The notes: generated by a model from the letters alone, not told the origin. Positions 34,938-42,840 are shown, counted from the stretch's first letter. The stretch is 64,000 bases of DNA from CAZLRH01 sp964562015 (GCA_964562015.1 CAZLRH010000011.1:1-64000); one strand, 5' to 3'. Translations and numbers: made by a program.

Positions 34938-35315
34938 TTAGGTTGGTCGAGGGTCAGTTTGACGGAAGTCATCTGTGGATAGTTTAGGCAGCGACGCCTC
35001 TCCGAGGCGTCCGCTCTTCTCCGAGGTAGGGCCGCGCCTCCCTCGGCCTGAGTCCATCGAAGGCCCGGACCGGCCTAGCCTCTGAACCTGGTAGGGCGCG
35101 CCGCCCCCAGCGCGCCGCTTCGCGGTGCGCGCTCCGTCGCGTCCGCCTAATGGTAGGGATATCACTTGCATTGCCTCATACCTACTTCGAACTACTTCCC
35201 AAAAGCCGCCAATCGCTCTATTTGACGCCACCCAGTCTCTTATCGCTACGCTATCAAGAGTTCTCTCTTTTGGCTGAACATTAGTTAAAGATCTAAAAAA
35301 ACATAATTTAATCAA
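34938..35315 (-). CDS. Doubtful ORF running into the hairpin array
   Basis: Open frame of 125 codons with a TTG start that overlaps the stop of the upstream gene (TTGA). The first 50 residues (MIKLCFFRSLTNVQPKERTL to about ...RSRYEAMQ) come from low-GC DNA like that of its upstream neighbour and could be a real C-terminally disrupted gene. The remaining 75 residues are a translation of the GGTAGGG hairpin array and are not protein-like. Either the array inserted into a coding region or the frame is fortuitous. Confidence 0.25.
   Translation of the reverse strand: MIKLCFFRSLTNVQPKERTLDSVAIRDWVASNRAIGGFWEVVRSRYEAMQVISLPLGGRDGARTAKRRAGGGAPYQVQRLGRSGPSMDSGRGRRGPTSEKSGRLGEASLPKLSTDDFRQTDPRPT
34987..35160. 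repeat. GGTAGGG hairpin array, right copy
   Basis: This holds the same modules as at 34033-34225 in a rotated order: GACGCCTC/GAGGCGTC (34994-35012), CTCTTCTCCGAGGTAGGG, the long A module, GGTAGGGCGCGC (35091) and the CGCGCTCCGTCGCG module. 35025-35121 differs from 34033-34129 at one position. The two arrays lie about 990 bp apart in direct orientation around the nucleotidyltransferase pair. Confidence 0.85.
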
Positions 35316-35737
35316 TTCACCACAGAAATTTTCAAATTCAGTCGCCCGGACTTTCCTCTAGGGATCTCATCAAGATGATCGAGAAGAAATTTAAGTCGAT
35401 CGTGGTAGGTTTGAAGAACCATTCCCTCGGGAAATTCATCTAATACGCCGGTTGCTTGGAGATTTATAGACTCGGAAATCTCTGAAAGTAACATTTCTCT
35501 CAAATGCAACGCGGCATGATATGAAGTATGTATTCTGACTAAGGTTGCGGTCGTTATTGACGGTGTAAAAGTGGCCTCACCGCTGTCAGATTTAAAAGCC
35601 CACTCCTTGCCTTCTTTTAAGCCAAAAAATCCAATTGAAAATAATAAGGTTATAAATTGATGTGGGCTCGAATATTCCGCAAATGATTGACCGAGATGAA
35701 CACGTTGCAATGCGTCCTTGGGTAATGTTACGGCCAT
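35312..35737 (-). CDS. Orphan hypothetical protein in low-GC DNA
   Basis: Protein of 141 residues with an ATG start. No domain is recognised. Features are FITLLFSIGFFGLKEGKEWA (possibly hydrophobic core), TLVRIHTSYHAALHLREMLL (helical) and a charged C-terminus (LKFLLDHLDEIPRGKSGRL). Local GC is far below the window average, with AT-rich codons, which suggests recent acquisition. It overlaps the doubtful downstream ORF by 4 bases. Confidence 0.5.
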   Translation of the reverse strand: MAVTLPKDALQRVHLGQSFAEYSSPHQFITLLFSIGFFGLKEGKEWAFKSDSGEATFTPSITTATLVRIHTSYHAALHLREMLLSEISESINLQATGVLDEFPEGMVLQTYHDRLKFLLDHLDEIPRGKSGRLNLKISVVN

Positions 35738-35971
35738 TCATGCAGGATATGGGTTGATTTAGCTTTGACTCAAGTAAGTAATTGTTTGCTACAAACATGT
35801 TAGCTCTTCTCTTCCGATTTTAGAGATAAGTCGCAACATTTGTGAGTTAAAGGCTTGTCCTTGGGGAGCGCTCAGCCTCTTTCATATATTAGTGTTAATT
35901 CGTGGCTAAACCATTTTCCTTCAATTTTCCTCCTTTACCTTCCCTCGCTTATTTCATATCATTGGGTCACC
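35738..35971. other. Low-GC intergenic region with a dispersed repeat
   Basis: AT-rich gap between divergent genes. It contains GTGTTAATTCGTGGCTA (35892-35908), a copy of a dispersed sequence also seen at 36769-36784, 39721-39738 and 39931-39949. No convincing promoter or RNA gene was found. Confidence 0.4.
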
Positions 35972-36610
35972 ATGACCCGCAACGGTAAGACTGCCCGCCT
36001 CCCCCTCGCTTTTCGCGAGCAGATCAATATCCGCCTCGACGATGGCGAACAGGCTGCCTCCCTCCTCGCCTGGCTTAACGCCAAGCCCGAGGTCCAGGCT
36101 CTCCTCGTCGCCGAATTCGCCGGCCACCCGGTCAACGCCCAGAACCTTTCCGACTGGCGGCAGGGCGGCTTCGCGGAATGGCGTTGGCAGCGCGAGGCCC
36201 GTGCCTGGATGCAGCGTCTGGCTGAAGACGCCTCCGTCCCCGCGGCGAATCCCGGCCTCCATCCCTACATCAGCGCCCTCACGGCGCCCCTCGCCCTGGC
36301 CTTGGGCCGTTGCCTGGTGCAATCCGCGCCCGCCGCCGAAACTGATCCCGCCGCCCGCCGCGCCCTGCTTCGCATTGCCCACGAACTCTCCCGCCTCCGC
36401 CAGGCCGATTACGTCGAGCAACGTCTTCGCTTTGATACCGCCTGTTGGGAAGCTAAGCGCGCCGATGCCGCCGCCCAGGCCAAGGCCGAAGCCGAGGAAA
36501 ACGCCGAATGGGAGGCCGAACAGCCCGAACGCGAGGCTCTCGTCGCATCCCTCCGCGGCCTCATGCCCGCGTCCATTCCCCCGTCTGCCGCCTCCGCCAA
36601 TCAAGCCTAA
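35972..36610 (+). CDS. Conserved hypothetical protein with DUF3486-like N-terminus
   Basis: Protein of 212 residues. The N-terminus GKTARLPLAFREQINIRLDD, then LLAWLNAKPEVQALLVAEFAG, VNAQNLSDWRQGGFAEW, follows a pattern (I/A)RLP..REQ(L/I)N.RL..GE...WLN, QNLS(D/E)W(R/K)QGG that I recognise from a multi-copy family in Verrucomicrobia. The opening resembles Mu-like small terminase/DUF3486 helix-turn-helix proteins. The second half is helical with a strongly charged coiled coil (AKAEAEENAEWEAEQPEREA). The function is unknown. The ATG at 35972 begins the motif. The stop codon lies inside the first copy of a 10-bp tandem repeat. Confidence 0.7.
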   Translation: MTRNGKTARLPLAFREQINIRLDDGEQAASLLAWLNAKPEVQALLVAEFAGHPVNAQNLSDWRQGGFAEWRWQREARAWMQRLAEDASVPAANPGLHPYISALTAPLALALGRCLVQSAPAAETDPAARRALLRIAHELSRLRQADYVEQRLRFDTACWEAKRADAAAQAKAEAEENAEWEAEQPEREALVASLRGLMPASIPPSAASANQA

Positions 36611-36638
36611 TCAAGGTAAATCAAGCCTAATCAAGCCT
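36599..36638. repeat. Four 10-bp tandem repeats at the 3' end of a gene
   Basis: AATCAAGCCT, AATCAAGGTA, AATCAAGCCT, AATCAAGCCT in direct tandem. The first copy encodes the last codons and stop (N Q A stop) of the preceding gene. Confidence 0.85.
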
Positions 36639-36933
36639 CTCGCCGTCCACTTTCATCCCAAACCGCTACGTTTAACTACTCGAGTGTATCCTTTTATCGA
36701 AGCTCGACGGCGCGCTGAGGGCAGCGCGCCCTACCCCATTCGCCTGTCCTTTCCCTTCGTGCTTTTTCGTGTTAATTCGTGGCTCCGCTTTCTTCGCTTC
36801 CCCGGCTCCTCCGTGCGCTCGGCGGTTATATCTTCTGTTCCTTTTATTAGGCGGGCACCATGACTTTTTACCTAGCGATTTCGTGACTTCGGGGTCTGTG
36901 CGGAAACTGCCTGTTCGGGTAAACTGGCGCCGC
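36639..36933. repeat. Intergenic mosaic of dispersed repeats
   Basis: An inverted copy of the GGTAGGGCGCGCT hairpin (36709-36736, reading GGCGCGCTGAGGGCAGCGCGCCCTACC) is followed by the dispersed sequence GTGTTAATTCGTGGCT (36769-36784) and by GTGCGCTCGGCGGTTATA-like filler. A TAAACT box lies 10 bases before the next ATG. No coding capacity was accepted here. Confidence 0.65.
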
Positions 36934-37710
36934 ATGAAAATAATGATTCCCGGTATTCTCCTCATGGGCGCGCTTGCCGCGGCCGCTTTCTTCGCCACCC
37001 GGCCCAAGCCGTCGATCACCGCGACCTCGGCTACCGCTTCAATCGCACCGATTGTCCAGCCGCCGCCCGCGGCAGCAATGGTGCAGGGGGTTTTGATTCC
37101 CGCCGCGCCGGCCCTTCCCGAAGTGAAAAAGGTAAACGACCCCGCGGTGGAATTTGCGGAGACCGTGGGCCTCGTCCTCTCGCCCGAGGCCACGTTCGCC
37201 GAGCGGGAAGCGGCTTGGGAGCATTTGGACAAGGCCGGCCAACTGGAGCACGCCGTCACCGCGTTGGAGCGCATGGCGGAGGAGAATCCAGACTCGCCAC
37301 CCGTCTTGGTCGCCCTCGGCCGCGGCTATATGCTCAAATCACGGACCATTGCGGACATCGTCCAAGTGGGCATCCTGGGCGCGAAAATTGACGAGTCCTT
37401 TAACACGGCGCTAAAAGTGGATCCGGTCAACTGGGACGCGCAATACTACAAGGCGGTGGCCTTGTCGTTCTACCCGGCGTTCATGAACAAGGGACCGGAG
37501 GTGCTGCAAACCTTTCAAGCCCTGATTCGGCAACAGGAGCAGCAAACTCCACAACCCCAATTCGTTGACAGTTACCTTCGGCTGGGCGACGAATACCAGA
37601 AACAGGGCAACGCCGATTTCGCCCGCCAGACGTGGCAGCGGGGCGCCGAGCTTTTTCCCGACAACTCGGCGTTGCAACAAAAACTCACCCCACCGGCCGC
37701 CCAGCCTTAA
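36934..37710 (+). CDS. TPR-repeat protein with N-terminal membrane anchor
   Basis: Protein of 258 residues. An N-terminal hydrophobic segment (MIPGILLMGALAAAAFFATR) is probably an uncleaved anchor or signal peptide, followed by a Pro/Ala linker. Tetratricopeptide-like helices follow from about residue 75: WEHLDKAGQLEHAVTALERM, PPVLVALGRGYML, SFNTALKVDPVNWDAQYYKA and YLRLGDEYQKQGNADFARQ. TPRs imply a scaffold in the periplasm. The gene ends 76 bases before a NarX-like kinase in the same direction, so it may be part of that signalling operon. Confidence 0.75.
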   Translation: MKIMIPGILLMGALAAAAFFATRPKPSITATSATASIAPIVQPPPAAAMVQGVLIPAAPALPEVKKVNDPAVEFAETVGLVLSPEATFAEREAAWEHLDKAGQLEHAVTALERMAEENPDSPPVLVALGRGYMLKSRTIADIVQVGILGAKIDESFNTALKVDPVNWDAQYYKAVALSFYPAFMNKGPEVLQTFQALIRQQEQQTPQPQFVDSYLRLGDEYQKQGNADFARQTWQRGAELFPDNSALQQKLTPPAAQP

Positions 37711-37786
37711 TCCGTCGGACGCTGCCCCGAAAGGCGAAAGCCATGGTGGGCGGCCAACTCCAGGCACACCTTAACGCTCAACGCTA

Positions 37787-39025
37787 ATGAATGATTTCAA
37801 ATCTCCGGCAACAACCGACTCATCGGCTCCGCCACCGACACCCGTGCGTCCCACGTCCTATCTGTCCTTCCATCTGCTGTTTTTAGGTGGGGTGGCGGTT
37901 TGTTTCTATTTTTGGATGCGCATCCATAATTTTTGGACGGCCCAAACGGCGGCAGTGATTGGATTACTGGCCGGGCAGGTCGCGCTCTATGTGTGGCGCG
38001 GCGTTTTTAAGCGGGCGCTCTGGCCGGGAGGGGTGCTGGGTGACGTGGGTTTTTTTGCATCACTGCTCAGCATGGCGCTGGCCGTGGCCTCCCAGGCGCA
38101 AAATGAACTCTGGTGGGTGCGCATGTATTATACAGGCATGATGTTCGCGGTCCTGCCACTGGGATGGGCCTTGGGCCTGGGTATCGCCGCGGGGATTCTC
38201 TTTTTGCCAATAATGCAGGGCTGGAACGAATTGGCCTCGTACACGCTGGGAGACTGGTTTGGTGCCGTTTATCCAGTGGTGTTGCCCGCGGCCATCGGGT
38301 TGATGCTCAAGGAGCAAGGTGTGGCCAACGACGAACAAGCCCGGCTCATTGGTGAATTGGAGTTGGCCAAGAAGGCCCTGGAGCAAGCTCGCGATCGCGA
38401 GGGCGAACTCGCGACGTTGCGTGAGCGTGAGCGGCTCGCCCGCGATTTGCACGACACGCTGGGCCACCAACTCGTCACCCTCACGGTGCAGCTCGAGGCG
38501 GCGCAGCGGGTGGTGGCGATGAATCCGGCGCGAGCGGCGGCGATGCTGGAAGACATGCAAAAACTTTCGCGCGCCAGCACGGAAGACTTGCGCAAGGCGC
38601 TGGATAACCTGCGTTCGTCCGGCCTTGGCGACCGACCGCTGGCGGCGGCGTTACCGGCTTTGTGTGCTGACGCGGGCAAACGCCTGGCGCTGGCGGTGGC
38701 TTGCGAGGTGCCGGCCGAGACGGACGCCCTTCCACCGCTCGTGGCGGAGGTGCTCTGGTGTGTTGTGCAAGAAGGTTTGACGAACATTGGTCGGCACGCC
38801 CAAGCTCGGCGCGTCCGCGTGACCATGGAGTTATTACCCTGGGAAATTGTCCTGCGCGTGTCTGATGATGGCGTCGGCTGGCCGCCAGATGCCGAAGGCA
38901 GGCCTGGCCACTATGGTTTGCGCGGGTTGCGCGAACGCGTGGAAGGACTGGGCGGAACTTTTACGCTGGCGACAGCAGACGATGGCGGTGCGTTGCTCGA
39001 AGCTCGTTTACCCATAATCAACTGA
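37787..39025 (+). CDS. NarX/DesK-type sensor histidine kinase
   Basis: Protein of 412 residues. About six hydrophobic helices (residues 25-175) form an unrecognised membrane sensor. A coiled coil (LIGELELAKKALEQARDREG) leads to a HisKA_3 dimerisation domain with phospho-acceptor His in RERLARDLHDTLGHQL. The HATPase domain shows VVQEGLTNIGRHAQA, VSDDGVGWPP and GHYGLRGLRERVEGLGG. This type pairs with LuxR-HTH regulators, and such a gene follows directly (stop and start share one base, TGATG). The ligand is unknown. Confidence 0.92.
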   Translation: MNDFKSPATTDSSAPPPTPVRPTSYLSFHLLFLGGVAVCFYFWMRIHNFWTAQTAAVIGLLAGQVALYVWRGVFKRALWPGGVLGDVGFFASLLSMALAVASQAQNELWWVRMYYTGMMFAVLPLGWALGLGIAAGILFLPIMQGWNELASYTLGDWFGAVYPVVLPAAIGLMLKEQGVANDEQARLIGELELAKKALEQARDREGELATLRERERLARDLHDTLGHQLVTLTVQLEAAQRVVAMNPARAAAMLEDMQKLSRASTEDLRKALDNLRSSGLGDRPLAAALPALCADAGKRLALAVACEVPAETDALPPLVAEVLWCVVQEGLTNIGRHAQARRVRVTMELLPWEIVLRVSDDGVGWPPDAEGRPGHYGLRGLRERVEGLGGTFTLATADDGGALLEARLPIIN

Positions 39026-39657
39026 TGAAACCCATCCGGATACTTTTAGCCGAAGACCAAACGCTGATGCGGCAGGGGCTGAAGACCATCTTGGAATTGG
39101 AGTCGGATTTCAAAGTGGTCGGCGAAGCGGAGGACGGCCACGCGGCGGTCAAGCTTGCCCTGCAACTGCGTCCGGATGTCATTCTAATGGATGTGCAGAT
39201 GCCGCATTTAAATGGAGTGGAAGCGACCGCCGCTCTTTGTCGCGCGTGGCGGGAGGCCAAGATCATCATTCTGACCACCTTCGATCGCGACGATTACGTG
39301 TTTCAGGGAATCCGCGCCGGGGCCTGTGGTTATTTGCTCAAGGATGTGCCGGCGCACGAATTGCTTGAAACCATTCGCCGGGTGCAAACCGGCGAGACGT
39401 TCATCCAGCCCGAAATTGCGTCGCGGGCGCTGCGTTCGGCGCTGCACCGACCGGGCGAATTTGTGGAACCGCTTTCGGAGCGCGAGCGAGAAATTCTGGT
39501 GCTGCTCGCCCAAGGCGTGCCAAACAAGGAAATTGCGGGCCGGGTGCACATTGCGGAGGGCACGGTCAAAAACCACGTCACCAATATCCTCGACAAATTA
39601 CAGGCCCAGAATCGCACGCAGGCGGCCGACATCGCCCGAAGGCGCGGACTAATATAA
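39025..39657 (+). CDS. NarL/FixJ-type response regulator
   Basis: Protein of 210 residues. The receiver has LLAEDQTLMRQGLKTIL, phospho-acceptor Asp in VILMDVQMPHLNG, Thr in IIILTTFDRDDYV and Lys in GYLLKDVPAHELLE. The C-terminal LuxR-type HTH is LSEREREILVLLAQGVPNKE followed by IAGRVHIAEGTVKNHVTNIL. It is translationally coupled to the upstream kinase. It is a transcription factor whose targets are not identifiable here. Confidence 0.95.
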   Translation: MKPIRILLAEDQTLMRQGLKTILELESDFKVVGEAEDGHAAVKLALQLRPDVILMDVQMPHLNGVEATAALCRAWREAKIIILTTFDRDDYVFQGIRAGACGYLLKDVPAHELLETIRRVQTGETFIQPEIASRALRSALHRPGEFVEPLSEREREILVLLAQGVPNKEIAGRVHIAEGTVKNHVTNILDKLQAQNRTQAADIARRRGLI

Positions 39658-40083
39658 CCACTGGGCTAATTTATTTTCGTGCTCTCCCCCGCATGCCTTT
39701 CCTTCCCATTCGCGACTCCGCGTGTTTATTCGTGGCTAGTTTTTCCAACGCAATCCACACTTCTTTACCTCTGCGTGCTCTGTGCTCTCCGTGGGGAAAA
39801 ACTTTGCTAGGTGCGTCCGGCCTTCGATGAACTCAGGCCAGGGCCCTCGGCAGGCTCAGACCAGGGCCCTCGGCAAGCTCAGGCCAGGGAGGCCGCGCCC
39901 TGCCTTTACCACGCATTCCTCTTCGTGCCCTTTCGTGTTTATTCGTGGCGCGGCTTGCGCCTCCGCGCGAGTTTTTCTTTTCTCGTCCTTCGCGGTAAAA
40001 ATCGGCTCCTCTTTTGCTCTGCGAACTCTGCGCTCTCTGCGGTGAAAAATTCTGTTTTCCTTTTCAGTCTTGCTCGGTTTCCC
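39658..40083. repeat. 426-base gap filled with dispersed repeats
   Basis: No gene is accepted here. The gap holds CGTGTTTATTCGTGGCTA (39721), CTCTGCGTGCTCTGTGCTCT followed by CCGTGGGGAAAA (39769-39803), a 23-bp tandem unit CTCAG(G/A)CCAGGGCCCTCGGC repeated about 2.5 times from 39832, a second TTTCGTGTTTATTCGTGGC (39931) and CTCTGCGAACTCTGCGCTCT followed by CTGCGGTGAAAAAT (40016-40050). These belong to several families of intergenic repeats, apparently inserted next to one another between convergent genes. Confidence 0.75.
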
Positions 40084-41112
40084 TCAATCCAAAATCCGCG
40101 CCATTTGACCGCGGACAAAATCCGCCAGCGCGAGGAGCCGGGGTGTGGGTTCCTGGCCTTCCCACCCGGCCAGCGCGGTTTCCGCCGCGCGCAATTCCGT
40201 CTCGAAACGTTCGCGGACTTGCACGAGCACGCCGTTGCGTTCCATGCTGCCGACGAGCTCCTTGAGGTCGGCGGTGCCCGCGAGGACCTGGCGGCAGAGC
40301 GCGGTCGCTTCCTCGGCCGGCAGGCGGTCGAAAAGCCACAGGAGTGGGAGGGTGAACTTGCCGCTGGCGAGGTCGGTGCCGAGGGTTTTGCCGATTTTGC
40401 GTTCGTCGCCACAGAAGTCCGCGACGTCGTCAAAGATCTGGTACGCGATGCCGAGTTGCAGGCCGCAGCGGCGGACGGCCTGGGCGTAGGCTTCCGGGTA
40501 ACCGGCCAGCCGCGCGCCAAGCAGGCAGGAGACGGCGAACAATTCCCCCGTTTTCAGCGAGATGACCTCAAAATACTCCGCCAGCGAAAAGCTGGGATTG
40601 CCGCGCTCGAGGGTCTGGTGGATTTCGCCCGCACAAACGCGCCGGGTGGAGAGCGAAACCGCGCGGCACACTTCCACGGTGGGGAAATCGGCCGCGAGTT
40701 TGAGCGCCTGGGCAAAGAGGGCGTCGCCGAGCAGCACGGCGACGGGTGCGCCGAATTTGCGGCTGACGGTCGGCAGGCGGTGGCGGATGCTGGCTTCATC
40801 GAGCACGTCGTCGTGGACAAGGGTGGCCAGGTGGACGAGTTCTACAACGGCGGCGGCGCGCACTTGGTCAGGCAGGACGCGGCCTTGTTCATGCCAGCCG
40901 CCGAAGAAAACCAGCGTGGGCCGGATGCGTTTGCCGTGGTTGGCGAGGGTGTACCGGACGAGTTCGCGCAACTGGGGTTCGAAGGACTCGACCTGTTCCG
41001 CCAGAAAGCGGTCCAGGGCCGCCAAGTGCGGCTGCACGTCGCGCAAAACGCTCTCGCTGCCCGGCGGGAGGCCGGCGGGCGTGGGGGGACGAGGTGCGGT
41101 GACGGCCAGCAT
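40084..41112 (-). CDS. Polyprenyl (isoprenyl) diphosphate synthase
   Basis: Trans-prenyltransferase of 342 residues that elongates allylic diphosphates with isopentenyl diphosphate. The first Asp-rich motif is LVHDDVLDEASIRHR, the second is FDDVADFCGDE, and conserved GKRIRP, QALKLAADF and GKTLGTDLASGKFTLPLL are present. The residues preceding the first DDxxD are small or aliphatic, consistent with a long-chain product such as the quinone side chain, but chain length is not certain. The ATG at 41112 is preferred to the in-frame TTG at 41142. Confidence 0.92.
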   Translation of the reverse strand: MLAVTAPRPPTPAGLPPGSESVLRDVQPHLAALDRFLAEQVESFEPQLRELVRYTLANHGKRIRPTLVFFGGWHEQGRVLPDQVRAAAVVELVHLATLVHDDVLDEASIRHRLPTVSRKFGAPVAVLLGDALFAQALKLAADFPTVEVCRAVSLSTRRVCAGEIHQTLERGNPSFSLAEYFEVISLKTGELFAVSCLLGARLAGYPEAYAQAVRRCGLQLGIAYQIFDDVADFCGDERKIGKTLGTDLASGKFTLPLLWLFDRLPAEEATALCRQVLAGTADLKELVGSMERNGVLVQVRERFETELRAAETALAGWEGQEPTPRLLALADFVRGQMARILD

Positions 41113-41227
41113 GGGACGGAAATGGGCGATTTGGATGGACAAGAGCCGTCACGGCGGGGAAAGCTGCCGGGGAACCCGGCGTGCCCCGACAGGCCTGCCC
41201 AGCCAGCACCCAAACCGACGTTTGCCC

Positions 41228-41860
41228 GTGAGTCAAGACGCCCTGCTACAGATAATCCTGGTGACTGGCGTCAGCGCCTATCTCTTATACCTGTGGGTAG
41301 GCGACTTTCGGGCGGAAATAGCCGGCCGGCCCAACCCTCGCGGCTTTCCCGGCGCCACGCCCTGCCCAGCGCCGATTATCGGGTTGGCGGTGGCCGGATC
41401 GCTCCTGCTCCTGGGCCTCGAGACGATGGGGGAAAACGCGCTAGGCCTCAGCGAAAAGCAGAGCAACATCGCGGTGCTCTTCCTGGTGCCGATGGTATGC
41501 GCAGCTTTTTACGAGGAGCTGATTTTCCGGGGATTTCTAGTTTTCCAAGGGAAAGGCCGGGGAAAACTCATCGGCGGCGTGGTGGTGTGTTCGGCCGGGT
41601 TTGCGCTGCTGCATTCGTTCCTGTGGCAGTGGAAGCCGGACGACCCGGCGGCGGTCGGCGGCGTGGTGTTTGACACTTCGCTGAAGGCCTGGTGGAGCAG
41701 CGGGATGGTGTTCCTGGCGTCGATTTGGTGGTACGCGATGCGGTTGTGTCCGCTGAACCCGCGGCGGTCGCTGCTTCCCTGTTTTGCGGGGCATTTGGCC
41801 AAAAACCTCGGGGTGTTCGCCATCAAGCTGGCGCAGGGGCACGTCCTCGGCTGGTGGTAA
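41228..41860 (+). CDS. CPBP-family intramembrane protease-like protein
   Basis: Membrane protein of about 210 residues with six hydrophobic helices. The CPBP (Rce1/Abi) motifs are all present: EELIFRGFLVF (motif 1, EExxxR), FALLHSFLWQW (motif 2, FxxxH) and CFAGHLAKNLGVF (motif 3, HxxxN). These carry the glutamate/histidine/asparagine active site of CAAX-type proteases. A GTG at 41228 is used as start because the frame upstream is antisense to the prenyl synthase gene and the first membrane helix begins six codons later; no clear Shine-Dalgarno exists, so the start is uncertain. Substrates are unknown. Confidence 0.78.
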   Translation: MSQDALLQIILVTGVSAYLLYLWVGDFRAEIAGRPNPRGFPGATPCPAPIIGLAVAGSLLLLGLETMGENALGLSEKQSNIAVLFLVPMVCAAFYEELIFRGFLVFQGKGRGKLIGGVVVCSAGFALLHSFLWQWKPDDPAAVGGVVFDTSLKAWWSSGMVFLASIWWYAMRLCPLNPRRSLLPCFAGHLAKNLGVFAIKLAQGHVLGWW

Positions 41861-41877
41861 ATGACTTCTCTATGAGC

Positions 41878-41906
41878 TTGTCGGGAATAAGTTTATGCGC
41901 TAAATA
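41878..41906 (+). promoter_or_regulatory. Putative promoter of the small secreted-protein cluster
   Basis: TTGTCG, 17-base spacer, TAAATA, in an AT-rich stretch 26 bases before the ATG of the first secreted protein. Confidence 0.4.
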
Positions 41907-41931
41907 TCTTACCTTGTAGTTAATGTACCCC

Positions 41932-42813
41932 ATGAAACGAATTGCCTGCCTGCTTTGCGCGTTTGGGCTGACCCTCTGGTCCGCCCGTCCCTCCTTGGCC
42001 ATGACCGATCCCACGCTCGTGACGGTGGGGAATGTAACGCTTTCCGAGGGGGATACCACGGACTACACGGGGGTTGACACCACGACGACTGACGATGGCA
42101 CGGACGCGGGGGCGCAGTCGGCCGACAGCGGGAGCGCCGATGATTCCACCACCGACGATTCCAGCGGAGATGATTCCAGTGTGGATGACGGCTCCGGTAC
42201 GGATGATGGCACGAGTGTGGATGATGGGTCCGGCGCCGATGACGGTACCACGACGGACGACGGTTCGGGCACTGATGATGGCACAACGGCGGACGATGGC
42301 ACCACCGACGTCGGCGGACCGATTTTGGATGAGAATGGCAATCCGGTCATCTACTATGCTTTTCAGGAAAAAGGCGCCCGGAGTGCGGACACGGTCACTC
42401 ATTATCGTGGGACCGTTTCCACCTCGGGGCCGAAGCTCCGGCCCTCAAACGCCAAGGTGACGGTGGCGGTGACGAATTCGGCCACCGGCTTGACCAAGCT
42501 GGTTTTGACCAATCACTCACCCAAAGGCAATGCGGTCGTGACGTATAAATTTAACGGAAACGGCCACTTCACCGGCACGGTCGTCAGCAAATCTTCCACG
42601 GTTACCCTCAGCGGGACTTACAAGGCGACGGCCCGGCCCGGTGGCGGAATCTCCATGAGTCTGAGCGCCAATGAATCCAACAATCTCAAGGGCCGCCTGA
42701 CGCTGCGGATTACGCCGCATGTTTTATCGGCAGGCGCGGTGGAAACCAGAAATGGTGTCACCGTGGACCGGCAATATATTCGCGCCACCGTCGTCTCCGG
42801 CGGCCGTCGTTAA
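41932..42813 (+). CDS. Secreted protein with Asp/Thr/Ser/Gly repeat region
   Basis: Protein of 293 residues. After the signal peptide (MKRIACLLCAFGLTLWSARP, cleavage near SLA), residues about 40-125 are a low-complexity acidic stretch built from D-D-G-(S/T)-(G/T) units such as DDGSGTDDGTSVDDGSGADD. This resembles calcium-binding or spacer regions of surface proteins. The C-terminal 150 residues are beta-rich with VTYKFNGNGHFTGTVV and LSGTYKATARPGG. Similar G-x-Y-K strands occur in the two genes that follow. The function is unknown. An ATG three codons earlier (41923) is equally possible. Confidence 0.75.
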   Translation: MKRIACLLCAFGLTLWSARPSLAMTDPTLVTVGNVTLSEGDTTDYTGVDTTTTDDGTDAGAQSADSGSADDSTTDDSSGDDSSVDDGSGTDDGTSVDDGSGADDGTTTDDGSGTDDGTTADDGTTDVGGPILDENGNPVIYYAFQEKGARSADTVTHYRGTVSTSGPKLRPSNAKVTVAVTNSATGLTKLVLTNHSPKGNAVVTYKFNGNGHFTGTVVSKSSTVTLSGTYKATARPGGGISMSLSANESNNLKGRLTLRITPHVLSAGAVETRNGVTVDRQYIRATVVSGGRR

Positions 42814-42840
42814 AAACCAAACCCCGTACCCCTTTTCCCC

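Noticed and set aside
36672..37274. 200-codon minus ORF containing INTKKHEGKG
   Set aside because: Reads through a dispersed intergenic repeat and the antisense of the TPR gene.
40562..41227. Upstream extension of the CPBP gene
   Set aside because: Antisense to the prenyl synthase gene; the protein-like part starts at about 41228.
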